A DNA stretch of 64,000 nt. Origin: an uncultured Shewanella sp. Lineage in GTDB: Bacteria; Pseudomonadota; Gammaproteobacteria; Enterobacterales; Shewanellaceae. Each line of letters starts with the position of its first letter. The first letter of the stretch is position 1. Below, one piece after another: positions 27,833-39,589 of the stretch. The stretch spans positions 62,001-126,000 of the forward strand of contig NZ_CANMWS010000014.1 of assembly GCF_947501665.1 (NCBI RefSeq), in the 5' to 3' direction. The notes beneath the pieces were generated by a model. It was not told the origin of the DNA. It did no database searches and was given only the letters and a program-made list of their open reading frames with translations. A program made the position numbers and the translations under genes.

Positions 27833-27833
27833 C

Positions 27834-28016
27834 TTATTCCTCCACCGAAACCATGTAGTAAACCTTATTGATCATACCGCGAACAGAAGGAGTATCTTCT
27901 AATTCAACAGTGTGATTAATACGGCGTAAACCAAGACCAGTCAACGTTGCACGATGCTTAGGCAAACGTCCAATTGAACTTTTAGTCTGAGTTACTTTTA
28001 AAGTTTTAGTAGCCAT
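27834..28016 (-). CDS. rpmD: 50S ribosomal protein L30
   Basis: 60-aa protein, full length, with [20 protein letters not shown] and the [14 protein letters not shown] motif. Placed between rpsE and rplO as in other gammaproteobacteria. Confidence 0.97.
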   Translation of the reverse strand: MATKTLKVTQTKSSIGRLPKHRATLTGLGLRRINHTVELEDTPSVRGMINKVYYMVSVEE

Positions 28017-28022
28017 GGTGTA

Positions 28023-28526
28023 TTAACCTCGAAGTTCATCAACATTCAGGCCACGCTTAGCTGCGATTTGTGATGGTGACTTCATGTGCACCAACGCATC
28101 GACAGTTGCGCGAACGATGTTGATCGGGTTAGTAGAACCGTATGCTTTCGACAGTACGTTATGAACGCCTGCTACTTCCAATACGGCACGCATAGCACCA
28201 CCGGCAATAATACCAGTACCGTCAGATGCAGGTTGCATGTAAACACGCGAACCAGTGTGACGTCCCTTAACAGGGTGATGCAAAGTTCCACCATTCAATT
28301 CAACGTTAACAATGTTACGGCGAGCCTTTTCCATTGCTTTTTGAATTGCGGCAGGCACTTCACGCGCTTTACCATAGCCGTAACCGACTTTACCGTTACC
28401 GTCACCCACTACAGTTAATGCAGTGAAACTGAAGATACGTCCGCCTTTTACAACTTTAGAAACACGATTCACTGCAACTAATTTTTCTTGCAGATCGTCT
28501 TTCTGTTGAGCTTCAAATTTAGCCAT
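28023..28526 (-). CDS. rpsE: 30S ribosomal protein S5
   Basis: 167-aa protein that contributes to decoding fidelity and mRNA entry. [20 protein letters not shown] covers the N-terminal dsRBD-like domain, and [20 protein letters not shown] the C-terminal domain. Spectinomycin-loop residues look standard ([10 protein letters not shown]). Confidence 0.98.
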   Translation of the reverse strand: MAKFEAQQKDDLQEKLVAVNRVSKVVKGGRIFSFTALTVVGDGNGKVGYGYGKAREVPAAIQKAMEKARRNIVNVELNGGTLHHPVKGRHTGSRVYMQPASDGTGIIAGGAMRAVLEVAGVHNVLSKAYGSTNPINIVRATVDALVHMKSPSQIAAKRGLNVDELRG

Positions 28527-28538
28527 TCTTATAACCCC

Positions 28539-28889
28539 TTAGAACTGGAGGCCAGCTTCACGAGCGGCGTCAGCTAATGCTGCAACACGACCGTGATACT
28601 TGAAACCGGAACGATCGAAAGCGACGCTAGTAACACCTTTTTCAACGGCGCGCTCAGCAACGGCTTTACCGACTGCTTTAGCTGCATCAACGTTACCGGT
28701 GTACTTTAGTTGCTCTGTTACCGCTTTTTCAGCAGTAGAAGCTGTCGCCAAAACCTGTGCAGTAGGACTAATGACCTGTGCATAGATGTGACGTGGTGTA
28801 CGATGTACAACCAGACGATTAACGCCCAGCTCTTGGATCTTCTTACGGGCGCGAGTTGCGCGGCGTAAGCGAGATGTTTTCTTATCCAT
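28539..28889 (-). CDS. rplR: 50S ribosomal protein L18
   Basis: 116-aa 5S rRNA-binding protein. [20 protein letters not shown] at the start and the C-terminal [20 protein letters not shown] are diagnostic. Within the spc operon after rplF. Confidence 0.98.
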   Translation of the reverse strand: MDKKTSRLRRATRARKKIQELGVNRLVVHRTPRHIYAQVISPTAQVLATASTAEKAVTEQLKYTGNVDAAKAVGKAVAERAVEKGVTSVAFDRSGFKYHGRVAALADAAREAGLQF

Positions 28890-28899
28890 ATCGCGTTAC

Positions 28900-29433
28900 C
28901 TACTTCTTCTTAGCCTCTTTACGGCGTACTTGTTCGTCAGCATAACGAACACCTTTACCTTTATAAGGCTCTGGTGGACGATAGCCACGAATGTTTGCAG
29001 CAACCTGACCCACTAACTGCTTATCGGCACCTTTCAGTACGATTTCAGTTTGTGAAGGACATTCTGCTGTTACGCCCGCGGGTAGTTCATGTACTAAAGG
29101 ATGTGAAAAACCTAAAGTCAAATCAATGCCTTTACCGGCGATTTTCGCACGGTAACCAACACCAATTAACTGTAATTTCTTCTCGAAACCTTGAGACACA
29201 CCTATAACCATGTTGTTAACCAGTGCACGAGCAGTACCTGCTTGTGCCCAAGCGCCTGCGACGCCTTCAACTGGTGCAAAAGTGATTTTATCACCTTCAA
29301 CAACTAGGTTTACCGCACTGTTAATCACTCGAGTCAAAGTAGATTTGCCGCCTTTAACGGTAATCTCTTGATCTTTCAAGCTCACCTCTACGCCAGCTGG
29401 AATAGATACGGGTGCTTTTGCAACACGTGACAT
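28900..29433 (-). CDS. rplF: 50S ribosomal protein L6
   Basis: 177-aa protein near the GTPase-associated centre, built from two homologous domains. [20 protein letters not shown] begins the first; the C-terminal signature [20 protein letters not shown] is clear. Confidence 0.98.
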   Translation of the reverse strand: MSRVAKAPVSIPAGVEVSLKDQEITVKGGKSTLTRVINSAVNLVVEGDKITFAPVEGVAGAWAQAGTARALVNNMVIGVSQGFEKKLQLIGVGYRAKIAGKGIDLTLGFSHPLVHELPAGVTAECPSQTEIVLKGADKQLVGQVAANIRGYRPPEPYKGKGVRYADEQVRRKEAKKK

Positions 29434-29443
29434 ACCTAGCTCC

Positions 29444-29836
29444 TTACGCTACGTAGCAGATAACCTCACCACCCATGCCTGCTTGGCGGGCGGCACGATC
29501 GGTCATCAAGCCTTTAGAAGTGGAAACAATTGCGACACCTAGACCGCCCATCACCTTAGGAAGTTCGTCTTTACCTTTGTAAATACGAAGACCTGGGCGA
29601 CTAACGCGCTGGATAGTCTCAACGACTGGTTGCCCTTGGAAATACTTTAACGTAATTTCCAGTTCAGGCTTAGCTTCATCTGCTACGGCGTAGTCTGAGA
29701 TGTAACCTTCTTCTTTAAGTGTTTTCGCGATAGCGATTTTTAACTTAGCTGAAGGCATCTTCACAGATACTTTGTTAGCAGCTTGGCCGTTACGAATACG
29801 TGTTAACATATCCGCAATAGGATCTTGCATGCTCAT
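29444..29836 (-). CDS. rpsH: 30S ribosomal protein S8
   Basis: 130-aa central-domain 16S rRNA binder, the spc-operon autoregulator in E. coli. [20 protein letters not shown] and the C-terminal [20 protein letters not shown] are diagnostic. Confidence 0.98.
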   Translation of the reverse strand: MSMQDPIADMLTRIRNGQAANKVSVKMPSAKLKIAIAKTLKEEGYISDYAVADEAKPELEITLKYFQGQPVVETIQRVSRPGLRIYKGKDELPKVMGGLGVAIVSTSKGLMTDRAARQAGMGGEVICYVA

Positions 29837-29860
29837 ATTAGCTTACTCCGTGACAAGTGC

Positions 29861-30166
29861 TTACCAACTAGCCTTGCGAAGGCCAGGAACCTCACCGCGC
29901 ATAGTCGCTTCACGTAATTTAATACGGCTTAAGCCGAACTTACGTAAGAAACCATGTGGGCGACCCGTTTGACTACAACGATTGCGTTGACGCGCAGCGC
30001 TAGAGTCACGTGGTAGACCTTGCAGCTTAAGAACGGCATCCCAACGATCTTCATCAGACGTTGTTGGGTTGCTAATGATAGCCTTAAGTGCCGCACGCTT
30101 TTCAGCGAACTTTGCCACGAGCTTGGCACGTTTTACTTCACGTGCTTTCATTGAACTTTTTGCCAT
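29861..30166 (-). CDS. rpsN: 30S ribosomal protein S14
   Basis: 101-aa, zinc-independent long form (no CxxC pairs). [20 protein letters not shown] and [20 protein letters not shown] are diagnostic. Lies between rplE and rpsH. Confidence 0.98.
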   Translation of the reverse strand: MAKSSMKAREVKRAKLVAKFAEKRAALKAIISNPTTSDEDRWDAVLKLQGLPRDSSAARQRNRCSQTGRPHGFLRKFGLSRIKLREATMRGEVPGLRKASW

Positions 30167-30176
30167 TACGCTACCC

Positions 30177-30716
30177 TTATTTCTTGAATGGGAAGTTGAA
30201 TGCGCTTAATAAAGCACGTCCTTCTTCATCATTCTTCGCAGAAGTAGTGATTACAATATCCATACCACGGATCTTATCGATTTTATCGTATTCGATCTCA
30301 GGGAAGATGATTTGCTCACGTACACCCATCGCATAGTTACCACGGCCATCGAATGATTTAACACTCAGACCACGGAAATCACGAATACGTGGGATTGCGA
30401 TATCTACTAAACGCTCAAAGAACTCCCACATGCGTTCGCCACGCAGGGTTACTTTACAGCCGATAGGGTAGCCTTCACGGATTTTAAAACCAGCCACTGA
30501 CTTACGAGCGACAGTCACAACTGGCTTTTGACCAGCGATAGCAGTCATGTCACGAAGCGCATGCTCCATAACTTTCTTATCTGCTACAGCTTCGCCAACA
30601 CCCATATTCAGGGTGATCTTTTCAATCCGAGGGACTTGCATGACACTGGTAAAACCGAACTTTTTCATAAGTTCAGGACTAACAGTCTCTTGATATTTAT
30701 CATGCAGTTTCGCCAT
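30177..30716 (-). CDS. rplE: 50S ribosomal protein L5
   Basis: 179-aa 5S rRNA-binding protein of the central protuberance. [19 protein letters not shown] and [20 protein letters not shown] are diagnostic. Between rplX and rpsN. Confidence 0.98.
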   Translation of the reverse strand: MAKLHDKYQETVSPELMKKFGFTSVMQVPRIEKITLNMGVGEAVADKKVMEHALRDMTAIAGQKPVVTVARKSVAGFKIREGYPIGCKVTLRGERMWEFFERLVDIAIPRIRDFRGLSVKSFDGRGNYAMGVREQIIFPEIEYDKIDKIRGMDIVITTSAKNDEEGRALLSAFNFPFKK

Positions 30717-30728
30717 CGTTTACTCCAA

Positions 30729-31043
30729 TTACTTAACGAGTTCACTGTTCGATTTAAAGAAACGGACTTTTTTCCCGTCTTCAAATCGGAAACCAATACG
30801 ATCCGCTTTGCCAGTGGCAGAGTTGAAGATCGCTACGTTTGATGCTTGTATAGCGGCTTCTTGTTCAATAATACCACCAGTCACACCCAGTTGTGGGTTA
30901 GGCTTTTGGTGTTTCTTAACAAGATTGATGCCTTCTACCATCAATTTACCAGTAGGAAGAACTTGAGAAACCTTACCGCGTTTACCCTTGTCTTTCCCTG
31001 CTAGTACAATTACTTCGTCTTCGCGACGTATTTTAGCTGCCAT
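30729..31043 (-). CDS. rplX: 50S ribosomal protein L24
   Basis: 104-aa assembly initiator with a KOW motif: [20 protein letters not shown]. The C-terminus [21 protein letters not shown] in pattern is standard. Between rplN and rplE. Confidence 0.97.
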   Translation of the reverse strand: MAAKIRREDEVIVLAGKDKGKRGKVSQVLPTGKLMVEGINLVKKHQKPNPQLGVTGGIIEQEAAIQASNVAIFNSATGKADRIGFRFEDGKKVRFFKSNSELVK

Positions 31044-31054
31044 TTTGAAGCTCC

Positions 31055-31423
31055 TTACAGTACTTCTGGTGCCAATGAGACAATTTTCATGAACTGCTCT
31101 GTACGCAATTCACGTGTCACTGGTCCAAAGATACGAGTACCAATCGGTGCAAGGTTTGCGTTAAGCAATACCGCTGCATTCCGATCGAAGCGAATGACAG
31201 AACCATCTGGACGACGTACGCCTTTCTTAGTACGGACTACCACCGCGTTATACACATCACCTTTCTTCGCTTTACCGCGAGGAATTGCTTCTTTTACAGA
31301 AACTTTGATGATGTCGCCGATACCGGCATAACGACGATGAGAGCCACCCAAGACCTTAATACACTGAACTCTACGAGCGCCACTGTTACAGGCGACTTCA
31401 AGAGCCGATTGCATTTGGATCAT
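31055..31423 (-). CDS. rplN: 50S ribosomal protein L14
   Basis: 122-aa protein at the subunit interface. [40 protein letters not shown] and [18 protein letters not shown] are diagnostic. First gene of the spc operon, 181 bp after rpsQ. Confidence 0.98.
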   Translation of the reverse strand: MIQMQSALEVACNSGARRVQCIKVLGGSHRRYAGIGDIIKVSVKEAIPRGKAKKGDVYNAVVVRTKKGVRRPDGSVIRFDRNAAVLLNANLAPIGTRIFGPVTRELRTEQFMKIVSLAPEVL

Positions 31424-31516
31424 TTTAAGTGCTCCGCTATCGTTACTTCATAATCCCAACAATTGGGTCTAATTATTACACGCTTTTTCAATCAATTTTA
31501 TCGAAAAAGGCGCGCA

Positions 31517-31522
31517 AGTATA
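31517..31522 (-). promoter_or_regulatory. Probable spc-operon promoter (-10)
   Basis: Minus-strand TGTTATACT gives an extended -10 (TGnTATACT) 94 bp upstream of rplN, followed by a GC-rich discriminator (TGCGCGCC) typical of stringently controlled promoters. No good -35 is visible. Confidence 0.55.
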
Positions 31523-31550
31523 ACACCCGAAATTAGGAATAGATAGTACT

Positions 31551-31583
31551 AAAAAATAAACGACCCCGGAAATGGAGCCGTTT
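31551..31583 (-). terminator. Terminator at the end of the S10 operon
   Basis: Ten-pair stem with two G-U pairs (31558-31567 with 31574-31583), 6-nt loop, then ATTTTTT on the minus strand, 22 bp after the rpsQ stop. It separates the S10 and spc transcription units. Confidence 0.75.
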
Positions 31584-31604
31584 AACTATTTTACCTAATC
31601 GAAA

Positions 31605-31853
31605 TTAGGCCTTTGATACTACTTCAACCAGGGTCCAAGACTTAGTCTTAGACAGCGGACGGCATTCGCGAATAGTCACGACATCGCCAGCATTACACTG
31701 ATTTTGTTCGTCATGTGCATGGATCTTTGTAGTACGCTTAAGGAACTTCCCATATAGAGGATGTTTCACTTTACGTTCAATAGCAACAGTAATGGACTTG
31801 TCCATTTTGTCGCTAAGTACACGACCTTGCAAAGTACGGATTTTATCAGACAT
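31605..31853 (-). CDS. rpsQ: 30S ribosomal protein S17
   Basis: 82-aa 16S rRNA-binding protein. [20 protein letters not shown] and [20 protein letters not shown] are diagnostic. Last gene of the S10 operon; start overlaps the rpmC stop by one base. Confidence 0.98.
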   Translation of the reverse strand: MSDKIRTLQGRVLSDKMDKSITVAIERKVKHPLYGKFLKRTTKIHAHDEQNQCNAGDVVTIRECRPLSKTKSWTLVEVVSKA

Positions 31854-32044
31854 TATGCACCCGCCTTAGAAGTAATAATGGTCTTAACGCGCGCAATGTT
31901 GCGACGCACGATTTTAAGCTGATGAGTCTGAGTTAACTGACCAGTGGCGTGTTGCATACGCAGATTAAACTGCTCACGCAGCAGACCAAGCAGTTCAGCG
32001 TTCAGTTCTTCAACGCTCTTTTCTGTTAGTTCGCTCGCTTTCAT
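31853..32044 (-). CDS. rpmC: 50S ribosomal protein L29
   Basis: 63-aa helical-hairpin protein at the tunnel exit. [20 protein letters not shown] and [19 protein letters not shown] are diagnostic. One-base overlaps with rplP and rpsQ. Confidence 0.98.
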
Positions 32045-32454
32045 TACATCACCGTCTTAGTTACGAAAGTCGTCTTCAGAGGGAGTTTAGCAGCAGCTAA
32101 AGCAAACGCTTCACGCGCTAACTCTTCAGATACACCATTCATCTCATAAAGGACTTTACCAGGCTGGATCTGACAAACCCAATATTCAACGTTACCCTTA
32201 CCTTTACCCATACGCACTTCAAGAGGCTTAGAGGTAATTGGCTTGTCAGGGAAAACGCGGATCCAAATCTGACCTTGACGTTTAATGTGACGTGTCATCG
32301 CACGACGCGCAGATTCAATCTGACGTGCTGTAAGTCGACCACGACCTACCGCTTTCAGACCGAATTCACCGAAGCTGACTTCAGTGCCGTTCGCAAGACC
32401 GCGGTTACGGCCTTTGAACATTTTACGAAACTTCATTCGTTTTGGTTGCAGCAT
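32044..32454 (-). CDS. rplP: 50S ribosomal protein L16
   Basis: 136-aa protein near the A site and peptidyl-transferase centre. [20 protein letters not shown] and [20 protein letters not shown] are diagnostic. Arg at the usual hydroxylation site region (RMGKGKG) is present. Confidence 0.98.
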
Positions 32455-32465
32455 TGCCGGCTCTC

Positions 32466-33155
32466 CTATTTACCGCGAGACTTACGCTTAGGCTGCTGTT
32501 TCGGCTCTTCGTGCTGAGGAACGATTCCATCTAGGACTTCACCTTTGAAGACCCAAACTTTAACGCCGATCACACCATATTGAGTGTGACTCTCAGCTGT
32601 CGAATAGTCGATATCAGCACGCAGAGTATGTAGAGGTACACGACCTTCACGATACCACTCAGAACGTGCAATCTCAGCTCCACCTAGACGGCCACTCACT
32701 TCAACTTTGATACCTTTAGCACCAAGACGCATAGCATTTTGTACAGCGCGCTTCATCGCACGACGGAACATAACACGACGCTCTAGTTGAGAAGCGATGC
32801 CTTCGGCAACTAACTTCGCATCTAGCTCTGGCTTGCGGATTTCAGCGATGTTGATTTGAGCTGGAATACCAGTCAACTTAGCAACTTGGTTGCGTAGCTT
32901 CTCAACGTCTTCGCCTTTCTTACCAATCACAACACCTGGACGGGCTGTGTGGATAGTAACACGAACACTTTTAGCTGGACGCTCGATAACTATTTTAGAA
33001 ACTGACGCTTGCTTAAGTTTCTTTTCTAGAAACTTACGCACTTCCCAGTCACTGCTCAAGTTCTTGGCATAGTCTGACTTATCAGCGTACCAGGTCGAGA
33101 TCCAAGGCTTAGTGATACCCAGACGGATACCATTAGGATGTACTTTCTGTCCCAT
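32466..33155 (-). CDS. rpsC: 30S ribosomal protein S3
   Basis: 229-aa head protein at the mRNA entry channel. [20 protein letters not shown] start; KH domain around [17 protein letters not shown] (GxxG loop GKKG). C-terminal tail is basic. Overlap-free spacing with rplV and rplP. Confidence 0.98.
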   Translation of the reverse strand: MGQKVHPNGIRLGITKPWISTWYADKSDYAKNLSSDWEVRKFLEKKLKQASVSKIVIERPAKSVRVTIHTARPGVVIGKKGEDVEKLRNQVAKLTGIPAQINIAEIRKPELDAKLVAEGIASQLERRVMFRRAMKRAVQNAMRLGAKGIKVEVSGRLGGAEIARSEWYREGRVPLHTLRADIDYSTAESHTQYGVIGVKVWVFKGEVLDGIVPQHEEPKQQPKRKSRGK

Positions 33156-33164
33156 TGCTAACTC

Positions 33165-33497
33165 CTAGCGATCTGATACAACCACAGTAATGTGGCTGGT
33201 ACGCTTGATTATGCGATCAGCACGGCCTTTAGCACGTGGCATGATACGCTTCATGGTTGGACCTTCATCAACTAAGATGGCGCCAACTCGTAGCTCGTCA
33301 ATGTCAGCACCTTCGTTGTGCTCAGCATTAGCGATAGCAGAGTCGAGTACTTTTTTAACAAGTACAGCGGCTTTCTTAGGGCTGAAAGTCAAAATTTCGA
33401 GAGCCTTAGCAACAGGCAGGCCTCGGATTTGATCTGCAACCAAACGGCACTTTTGAGGCGACGTACGGGCAAAACGATGTTTAGCTAAAACTTCCAT
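33165..33497 (-). CDS. rplV: 50S ribosomal protein L22
   Basis: 110-aa protein whose beta hairpin lines the exit tunnel. [20 protein letters not shown] and the hairpin [18 protein letters not shown] are intact, with no macrolide-resistance-type insertion or deletion. Confidence 0.98.
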   Translation of the reverse strand: MEVLAKHRFARTSPQKCRLVADQIRGLPVAKALEILTFSPKKAAVLVKKVLDSAIANAEHNEGADIDELRVGAILVDEGPTMKRIMPRAKGRADRIIKRTSHITVVVSDR

Positions 33498-33512
33498 CTT
33501 ATTCCTCCCGTA

Positions 33513-34630
<1,118 letters not shown>

Positions 34631-34646
34631 GATAATTCTCCTTTGC

Positions 34647-34949
34647 TTACTCAGCGCCGCCGACGAAATCGATGTCAGCACCTTCAGCTAAAGTCACATA
34701 GGCTTTTTTCCAATCGCTACGACGACCCATACGGGCACCGTGACGCTTAGTTTTACCTTTGTTAACCAAAGTGCGAACTGAATCAACTTCAACTTCAAAT
34801 AACGTGGCTACTGCAGCTTTAACTTCAGCTTTAGTCGCATCGATAGCGACACGGAAAACAACCGTGTTGTTCTTCTCAGCATTAACAGTGCTCTTTTCAG
34901 AGATGTGTGGCGCTAGAATAACTTTTAGCAAACGTTCTTCGCTTATCAT
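34647..34949 (-). CDS. rplW: 50S ribosomal protein L23
   Basis: 100-aa tunnel-exit protein and docking site for trigger factor and [23 protein letters not shown] and [20 protein letters not shown] are diagnostic. ATG overlaps the rplD stop by 4 bp. Confidence 0.98.
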   Translation of the reverse strand: MISEERLLKVILAPHISEKSTVNAEKNNTVVFRVAIDATKAEVKAAVATLFEVEVDSVRTLVNKGKTKRHGARMGRRSDWKKAYVTLAEGADIDFVGGAE

Positions 34950-35551
34950 CCTAGCATCTCCTCAATTTGCTTAATCGCTTCTGCAGTAACAAGGACTTTG
35001 TCGAAAGCGATAAGGCTAACTGGATCAATACCAGCAACATCGCGAACGTCAACTTTGTACAAGTTACGAGCGGCTAAGAATAAGTTCTCGTCAATTTCTG
35101 GAGTCACAATCAACACGTCTTGTAATTCCATTGTGTCTAATTTTGCTTTCAGCTCTTTTGTTTTAGGAGCTTCAACGCCAAATGACTCAACAACAATCAG
35201 ACGGTCTTGACGTACCAATTCAGATAAAATGCTTTTCAGCGCTCCGCGGTACATCTTTTTGTTAACTTTTTGGCTGTGATCCTGAGTTTTAGCAGCGAAA
35301 GTTACGCCACCACCACGCCAGATTGGGCCTTTAACGGTACCGGCACGTGCACGGCCAGTTCCTTTTTGACGCCAAGGCTTTTTGCCAGAACCAACAACTT
35401 CTGCGCGAGTTTTTTGAGCACGAGTGCCCTGACGCGCGTTTGCAGCATATGCTACAACTACCTGATGAACCAGTGCTTCATTAAAGTCACGGCCGAAGGT
35501 AGTTTCGGAAACTTCAAGAGCACTCTGTGCGTCTTTCAATACCAATTCCAT
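34946..35551 (-). CDS. rplD: 50S ribosomal protein L4
   Basis: 201-aa 23S rRNA binder; in E. coli it also represses the S10 operon. [20 protein letters not shown] and [20 protein letters not shown] form the tunnel loop. Feedback control here is by analogy. Confidence 0.98.
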   Translation of the reverse strand: MELVLKDAQSALEVSETTFGRDFNEALVHQVVVAYAANARQGTRAQKTRAEVVGSGKKPWRQKGTGRARAGTVKGPIWRGGGVTFAAKTQDHSQKVNKKMYRGALKSILSELVRQDRLIVVESFGVEAPKTKELKAKLDTMELQDVLIVTPEIDENLFLAARNLYKVDVRDVAGIDPVSLIAFDKVLVTAEAIKQIEEMLG

Positions 35552-35567
35552 TACTATCTCCTCAGAC

Positions 35568-36206
35568 CTAAGCTTTAACGGCAGGTTTGATGATCAGGTC
35601 GCCATTAGTGGCACCCGGAACCGCACCCTTAACCAATAGCAAGTTACGTTCAGCATCGACACGTACAATGTCAAGATTCTGTGTCGTAACACGCTCTGCA
35701 CCCATGTGGCCTGACATTTTCTTACCTTTGAAAACGCGACCAGGTGTTTGGTTTTGACCAATAGAACCGTTGGATCTATGTGCCAGTGAGTTACCATGAG
35801 TCATGTCTTGGGCATGGAAGTTCCAACGCTTAATACCGCCTTGGAAGCCTTTACCTTTAGATTGACCAGTAACATCAACTTTCGCTACATCAGCGAAGAT
35901 ATCTACATTTAGCTCAGCACCAACTTCAACGCCTTCGCCTTCACCATCTGCCAAACGCACTTCCCACAAACCACGACCGGCTTCAACGCCTGCCTTAGCA
36001 AAGTGACCTGCTTCTGGTTTAGTGATGCGATTAGCTTTTTTGGTACCAGTAGTAACTTGAAGTGCACGGTAACCGTCAGTTTCCAAAGTTTTCACTTGGG
36101 TAACACGATTAGCAGCAATTTCAATTACTGTAACAGGTATAGACGCCCCATCTTCATTGAAGATACGAGTCATACCTACTTTACGACCGATAAGACCGAT
36201 AGCCAT
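35568..36206 (-). CDS. rplC: 50S ribosomal protein L3
   Basis: 212-aa assembly-initiating protein. [20 protein letters not shown] and the extended loop [20 protein letters not shown] with [20 protein letters not shown] are diagnostic; the Gln methylated by PrmB sits in GQNQTPGRV. Confidence 0.98.
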   Translation of the reverse strand: MAIGLIGRKVGMTRIFNEDGASIPVTVIEIAANRVTQVKTLETDGYRALQVTTGTKKANRITKPEAGHFAKAGVEAGRGLWEVRLADGEGEGVEVGAELNVDIFADVAKVDVTGQSKGKGFQGGIKRWNFHAQDMTHGNSLAHRSNGSIGQNQTPGRVFKGKKMSGHMGAERVTTQNLDIVRVDAERNLLLVKGAVPGATNGDLIIKPAVKA

Positions 36207-36233
36207 CTCTCAAACCTCTTCTAAGGATCTCAA

Positions 36234-36713
<480 letters not shown>

Positions 36714-36742
36714 ATTATACGCAGTTTCACTTCAAGCGCAAG
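36714..36742 (-). promoter_or_regulatory. Probable S10-operon promoter
   Basis: Consensus -10 TATAAT (36714-36719) with a weak -35 CTTGCG (36737-36742) at 17-bp spacing. A consensus TTGACA lies at 36748-36753 but 28 bp away, too far to act as the -35. GGCCGCTC follows the -10, a GC-rich discriminator. Confidence 0.6.
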
Positions 36743-36874
36743 CAAATTGTCAATAATTAAGCACATGACCGAACGAGTCCAGAGATTAAAACATTTAGCG
36801 CAACTTGAACTGCCATACTGACTCTTATATAGTGCGCAACAAATTTTACAAAAAACAAAACTAAAACCAACTTT

Positions 36875-38248
36875 ATGCATACATTTAAATTGACAGCTTG
36901 TGGTCTTTTAACCGTCTTACTCACCGCTTGTGGTGGCAGTGATTCGAATAATAATAACCAAACAGAAAATGCCGCTGACAATAAAGGTAACACCCCCTCC
37001 CCTGTTTATTTAACCTTAGATGCCATGCGCTCCAACCAGTGTGGCATGTTAAGCCCAGATCTTGATGCACGCTTTCTTGTTCATGACAGTGACGGTAATA
37101 TATTAAGTGAACACAAAACAGACAGTAATGGTCATCTAAACATTGAATGGAGTGAGGCTAACCAACACATCACTCAGCTCACCTATACTGAGCCTAATGA
37201 TCAGAGTGCTGGCGTGAAAGTCGATACTTACCTCAATGTCACCGCTGGCGACTTAGGTAAGAAAGTGTATTATATTGATAACGATATTGGTTGTGAGTGT
37301 AATGAAGTACAAATTGATCTTAGTGAATTACATAACAGTGGTGACTTTCGATTTGTCGATTTCGCCGCCAACAGCAACATAATGAGTGTATTCCTCAGTC
37401 CCGCTTCCCAACACAGTGAGTCCAAAGTCAATTGGTGTGCAGACGTGAAAACCGATCTCATTCTTATCGATAACAATGGCTTTAGCACACATGTAGCTCA
37501 AGTGTTATTTTCGCCAGTCGATAATCAAACATTAACACTGAGTGATTTCTCTGAGGGCATTGAAGTTAATATCACACCGCCAACCGACTCCAGTTTTATG
37601 GTTGCTTATACAGGCTTTTATCAGTTCGGAAATGATTCATGGAACACCAGCCCGAATAGCTCCAACCATGACAAACCTATCTATATCTATCCGGAGTTAA
37701 ACCTCACATCGATACTCTATACCCATAATTATTCATCATCGAGCATTTTAGATTCCCACGCCAATATCAATATCTCTTCGCGTCAGCCAATCGATGATGA
37801 AGGCTATACCCAGCCAATTGAGTTATTAACGGCCGATGAGTCCTTGCTGCCAGAGGTTGAACATATCGCCACGCAGATGCAATTAGCTTCTGACACGGTT
37901 GATTTTGACTTTAGTGCTTATGACAGCAATATATCAGCCACAACATTAAGACTGTATGACGACAGTCAGTTTTATTTTGACAGTGATAGCACTTGGTCCA
38001 TTTTTGCTGGGCGTGCAGGTACGATTCCCGCTCTCAAACTGCCACAAGACATTCAAGCGAAATTTGATGCCATCGAACACAAAAAAATGAACGTTAGCTT
38101 ACAAAAAATTGATCGTTATTTATCTTTACAAGAATGGCGAGCACAAGTCGCAACAGAAAGTCGTTCAGCGGATAGAGCTAATGAGCTCATTTATCAGCAA
38201 GGCCAATCCATAAGAATTGATTTTGCTTTAACGCAACCAAGCGAATAG
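36875..38248 (+). CDS. Putative lipoprotein inserted between tufA and rpsJ
   Basis: 457 aa. Lipoprotein signal MHTFKLTACGLLTVLLTACG with lipobox LTAC and Cys19, then a low-complexity linker rich in Asn and Asp (SDSNNNNQTENAADNKGN). Residues after about 40 suggest a beta-rich domain (YLTLDAM then LSEHKTDSNGHLNIEWSE, Ig-like), but no family is recognised. Likely outer-membrane or periplasmic. It runs opposite to the ribosomal genes and converges on tufA, sharing its terminator. Its presence splits the str and S10 operons. No strong ribosome binding site before the ATG, and its promoter would overlap that of rpsJ. Confidence 0.78.
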   Translation: MHTFKLTACGLLTVLLTACGGSDSNNNNQTENAADNKGNTPSPVYLTLDAMRSNQCGMLSPDLDARFLVHDSDGNILSEHKTDSNGHLNIEWSEANQHITQLTYTEPNDQSAGVKVDTYLNVTAGDLGKKVYYIDNDIGCECNEVQIDLSELHNSGDFRFVDFAANSNIMSVFLSPASQHSESKVNWCADVKTDLILIDNNGFSTHVAQVLFSPVDNQTLTLSDFSEGIEVNITPPTDSSFMVAYTGFYQFGNDSWNTSPNSSNHDKPIYIYPELNLTSILYTHNYSSSSILDSHANINISSRQPIDDEGYTQPIELLTADESLLPEVEHIATQMQLASDTVDFDFSAYDSNISATTLRLYDDSQFYFDSDSTWSIFAGRAGTIPALKLPQDIQAKFDAIEHKKMNVSLQKIDRYLSLQEWRAQVATESRSADRANELIYQQGQSIRIDFALTQPSE

Positions 38249-38270
38249 CAATCCACAAAGCAATAGCAAC

Positions 38271-38298
38271 AAAAAAGGCAGCCTAAGCTGCCTTTTTT
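38271..38298. terminator. Bidirectional terminator of tufA and the lipoprotein gene
   Basis: 12-bp perfect stem (AAAAAAGGCAGC with GCTGCCTTTTTT), CTAA loop, flanked by A and T runs so it works on both strands. The same hairpin is found after tufB. Confidence 0.9.
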
Positions 38299-38322
38299 TA
38301 TGTTGCGTAAAATGAGTCGCTA

Positions 38323-39507
38323 TTAAGCAACAATCTTAGCTACAACACCCGCACCTACTGTACGGCCACCTTCACGGATTGCGAAGCGTAAACCTTCGTC
38401 CATCGCGATTGGGCAGATTAGCGTCACAACCATCTTGATGTTGTCACCTGGCATTACCATTTCTACGCCTTCAGGTAGCTCAATTGTACCTGTTACGTCA
38501 GTTGTACGGAAGTAGAACTGTGGACGGTAGCCTTTGAAGAATGGAGTGTGACGTCCACCTTCTTCTTTTGAAAGTACATAAACTTCTGATTCAAAAGTTG
38601 TGTGTGGGTTGATTGAACCAGGCGCTGCCAATACTTGACCACGCTCTACTTCATCACGCTTAGTACCACGTAGTAGTACACCACAGTTCTCACCTGCACG
38701 ACCTTCGTCAAGCAGCTTACGGAACATTTCAACACCTGTACAAGTTGTCTTCGTCGTATCTTTGATACCAACGATTTCAACTTCTTCACCCACTTTGATG
38801 ATACCGCGCTCTACACGACCAGTAACAACTGTACCACGACCTGAAATTGAGAACACATCTTCGATTGGAAGAATGAATGCACCGTCAATCGCACGCTCTG
38901 GCTCTGGGATATAAGTATCTAGGGCTTCTGCAAGCTCAAGAGTTTTCGCTTCCCACTCAGCTTCGCCTTCAAGGGCTTTAAGTGCACTGCCTTGGATAAC
39001 GGGTAAGTCATCACCAGGGAATTCATATTCAGAAAGTAGTTCACGTACTTCCATTTCTACAAGCTCAAGTAGCTCTTCGTCATCAACCATGTCACATTTG
39101 TTCATGAATACGATGATGAAAGGAACACCAACCTGACGAGAAAGCAGGATGTGCTCACGCGTTTGTGGCATTGGGCCGTCTGTAGAAGCAACAACTAAGA
39201 TTGCACCGTCCATTTGAGCAGCACCAGTAATCATGTTTTTAACATAATCCGCGTGACCTGGGCAATCGACGTGCGCATAGTGACGAGTTGGTGTGTCATA
39301 TTCGATGTGAGAAGTATTAATGGTAATACCACGCTCACGCTCTTCTGGAGCGTTATCGATTTGTGCGAAATCTTTAACTTCACCACCGTAAGTTTTGGTT
39401 AATACTGCAGAGATAGCAGCAGTTAGTGTAGTTTTACCATGGTCAACGTGACCAATTGTACCTACGTTTACATGGGGTTTACTACGTTCAAATTTTTCTT
39501 TAGCCAC
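38323..39507 (-). CDS. tufA: Elongation factor Tu, copy A
   Basis: 394-aa GTPase that delivers aminoacyl-t[12 protein letters not shown] (P-loop), DCPGH and NKCD motifs are intact. Starts with GTG at 39507, preceded by GGAAT; a 17-codon extension upstream is spurious. Protein differs from the second copy only at residue 189 (Thr here, Ile there). Last gene of the str unit; the next ribosomal gene rpsJ is 1.8 kb away. Confidence 0.98.
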   Translation of the reverse strand: MAKEKFERSKPHVNVGTIGHVDHGKTTLTAAISAVLTKTYGGEVKDFAQIDNAPEERERGITINTSHIEYDTPTRHYAHVDCPGHADYVKNMITGAAQMDGAILVVASTDGPMPQTREHILLSRQVGVPFIIVFMNKCDMVDDEELLELVEMEVRELLSEYEFPGDDLPVIQGSALKALEGEAEWEAKTLELAEALDTYIPEPERAIDGAFILPIEDVFSISGRGTVVTGRVERGIIKVGEEVEIVGIKDTTKTTCTGVEMFRKLLDEGRAGENCGVLLRGTKRDEVERGQVLAAPGSINPHTTFESEVYVLSKEEGGRHTPFFKGYRPQFYFRTTDVTGTIELPEGVEMVMPGDNIKMVVTLICPIAMDEGLRFAIREGGRTVGAGVVAKIVA

Positions 39508-39589
39508 GATATATTCCTTTCTTTTCAGAAAACTCGACCTTGGTCGAGATAATAGCAATTAATTTATAACAATCACATTTTGCACAAGT

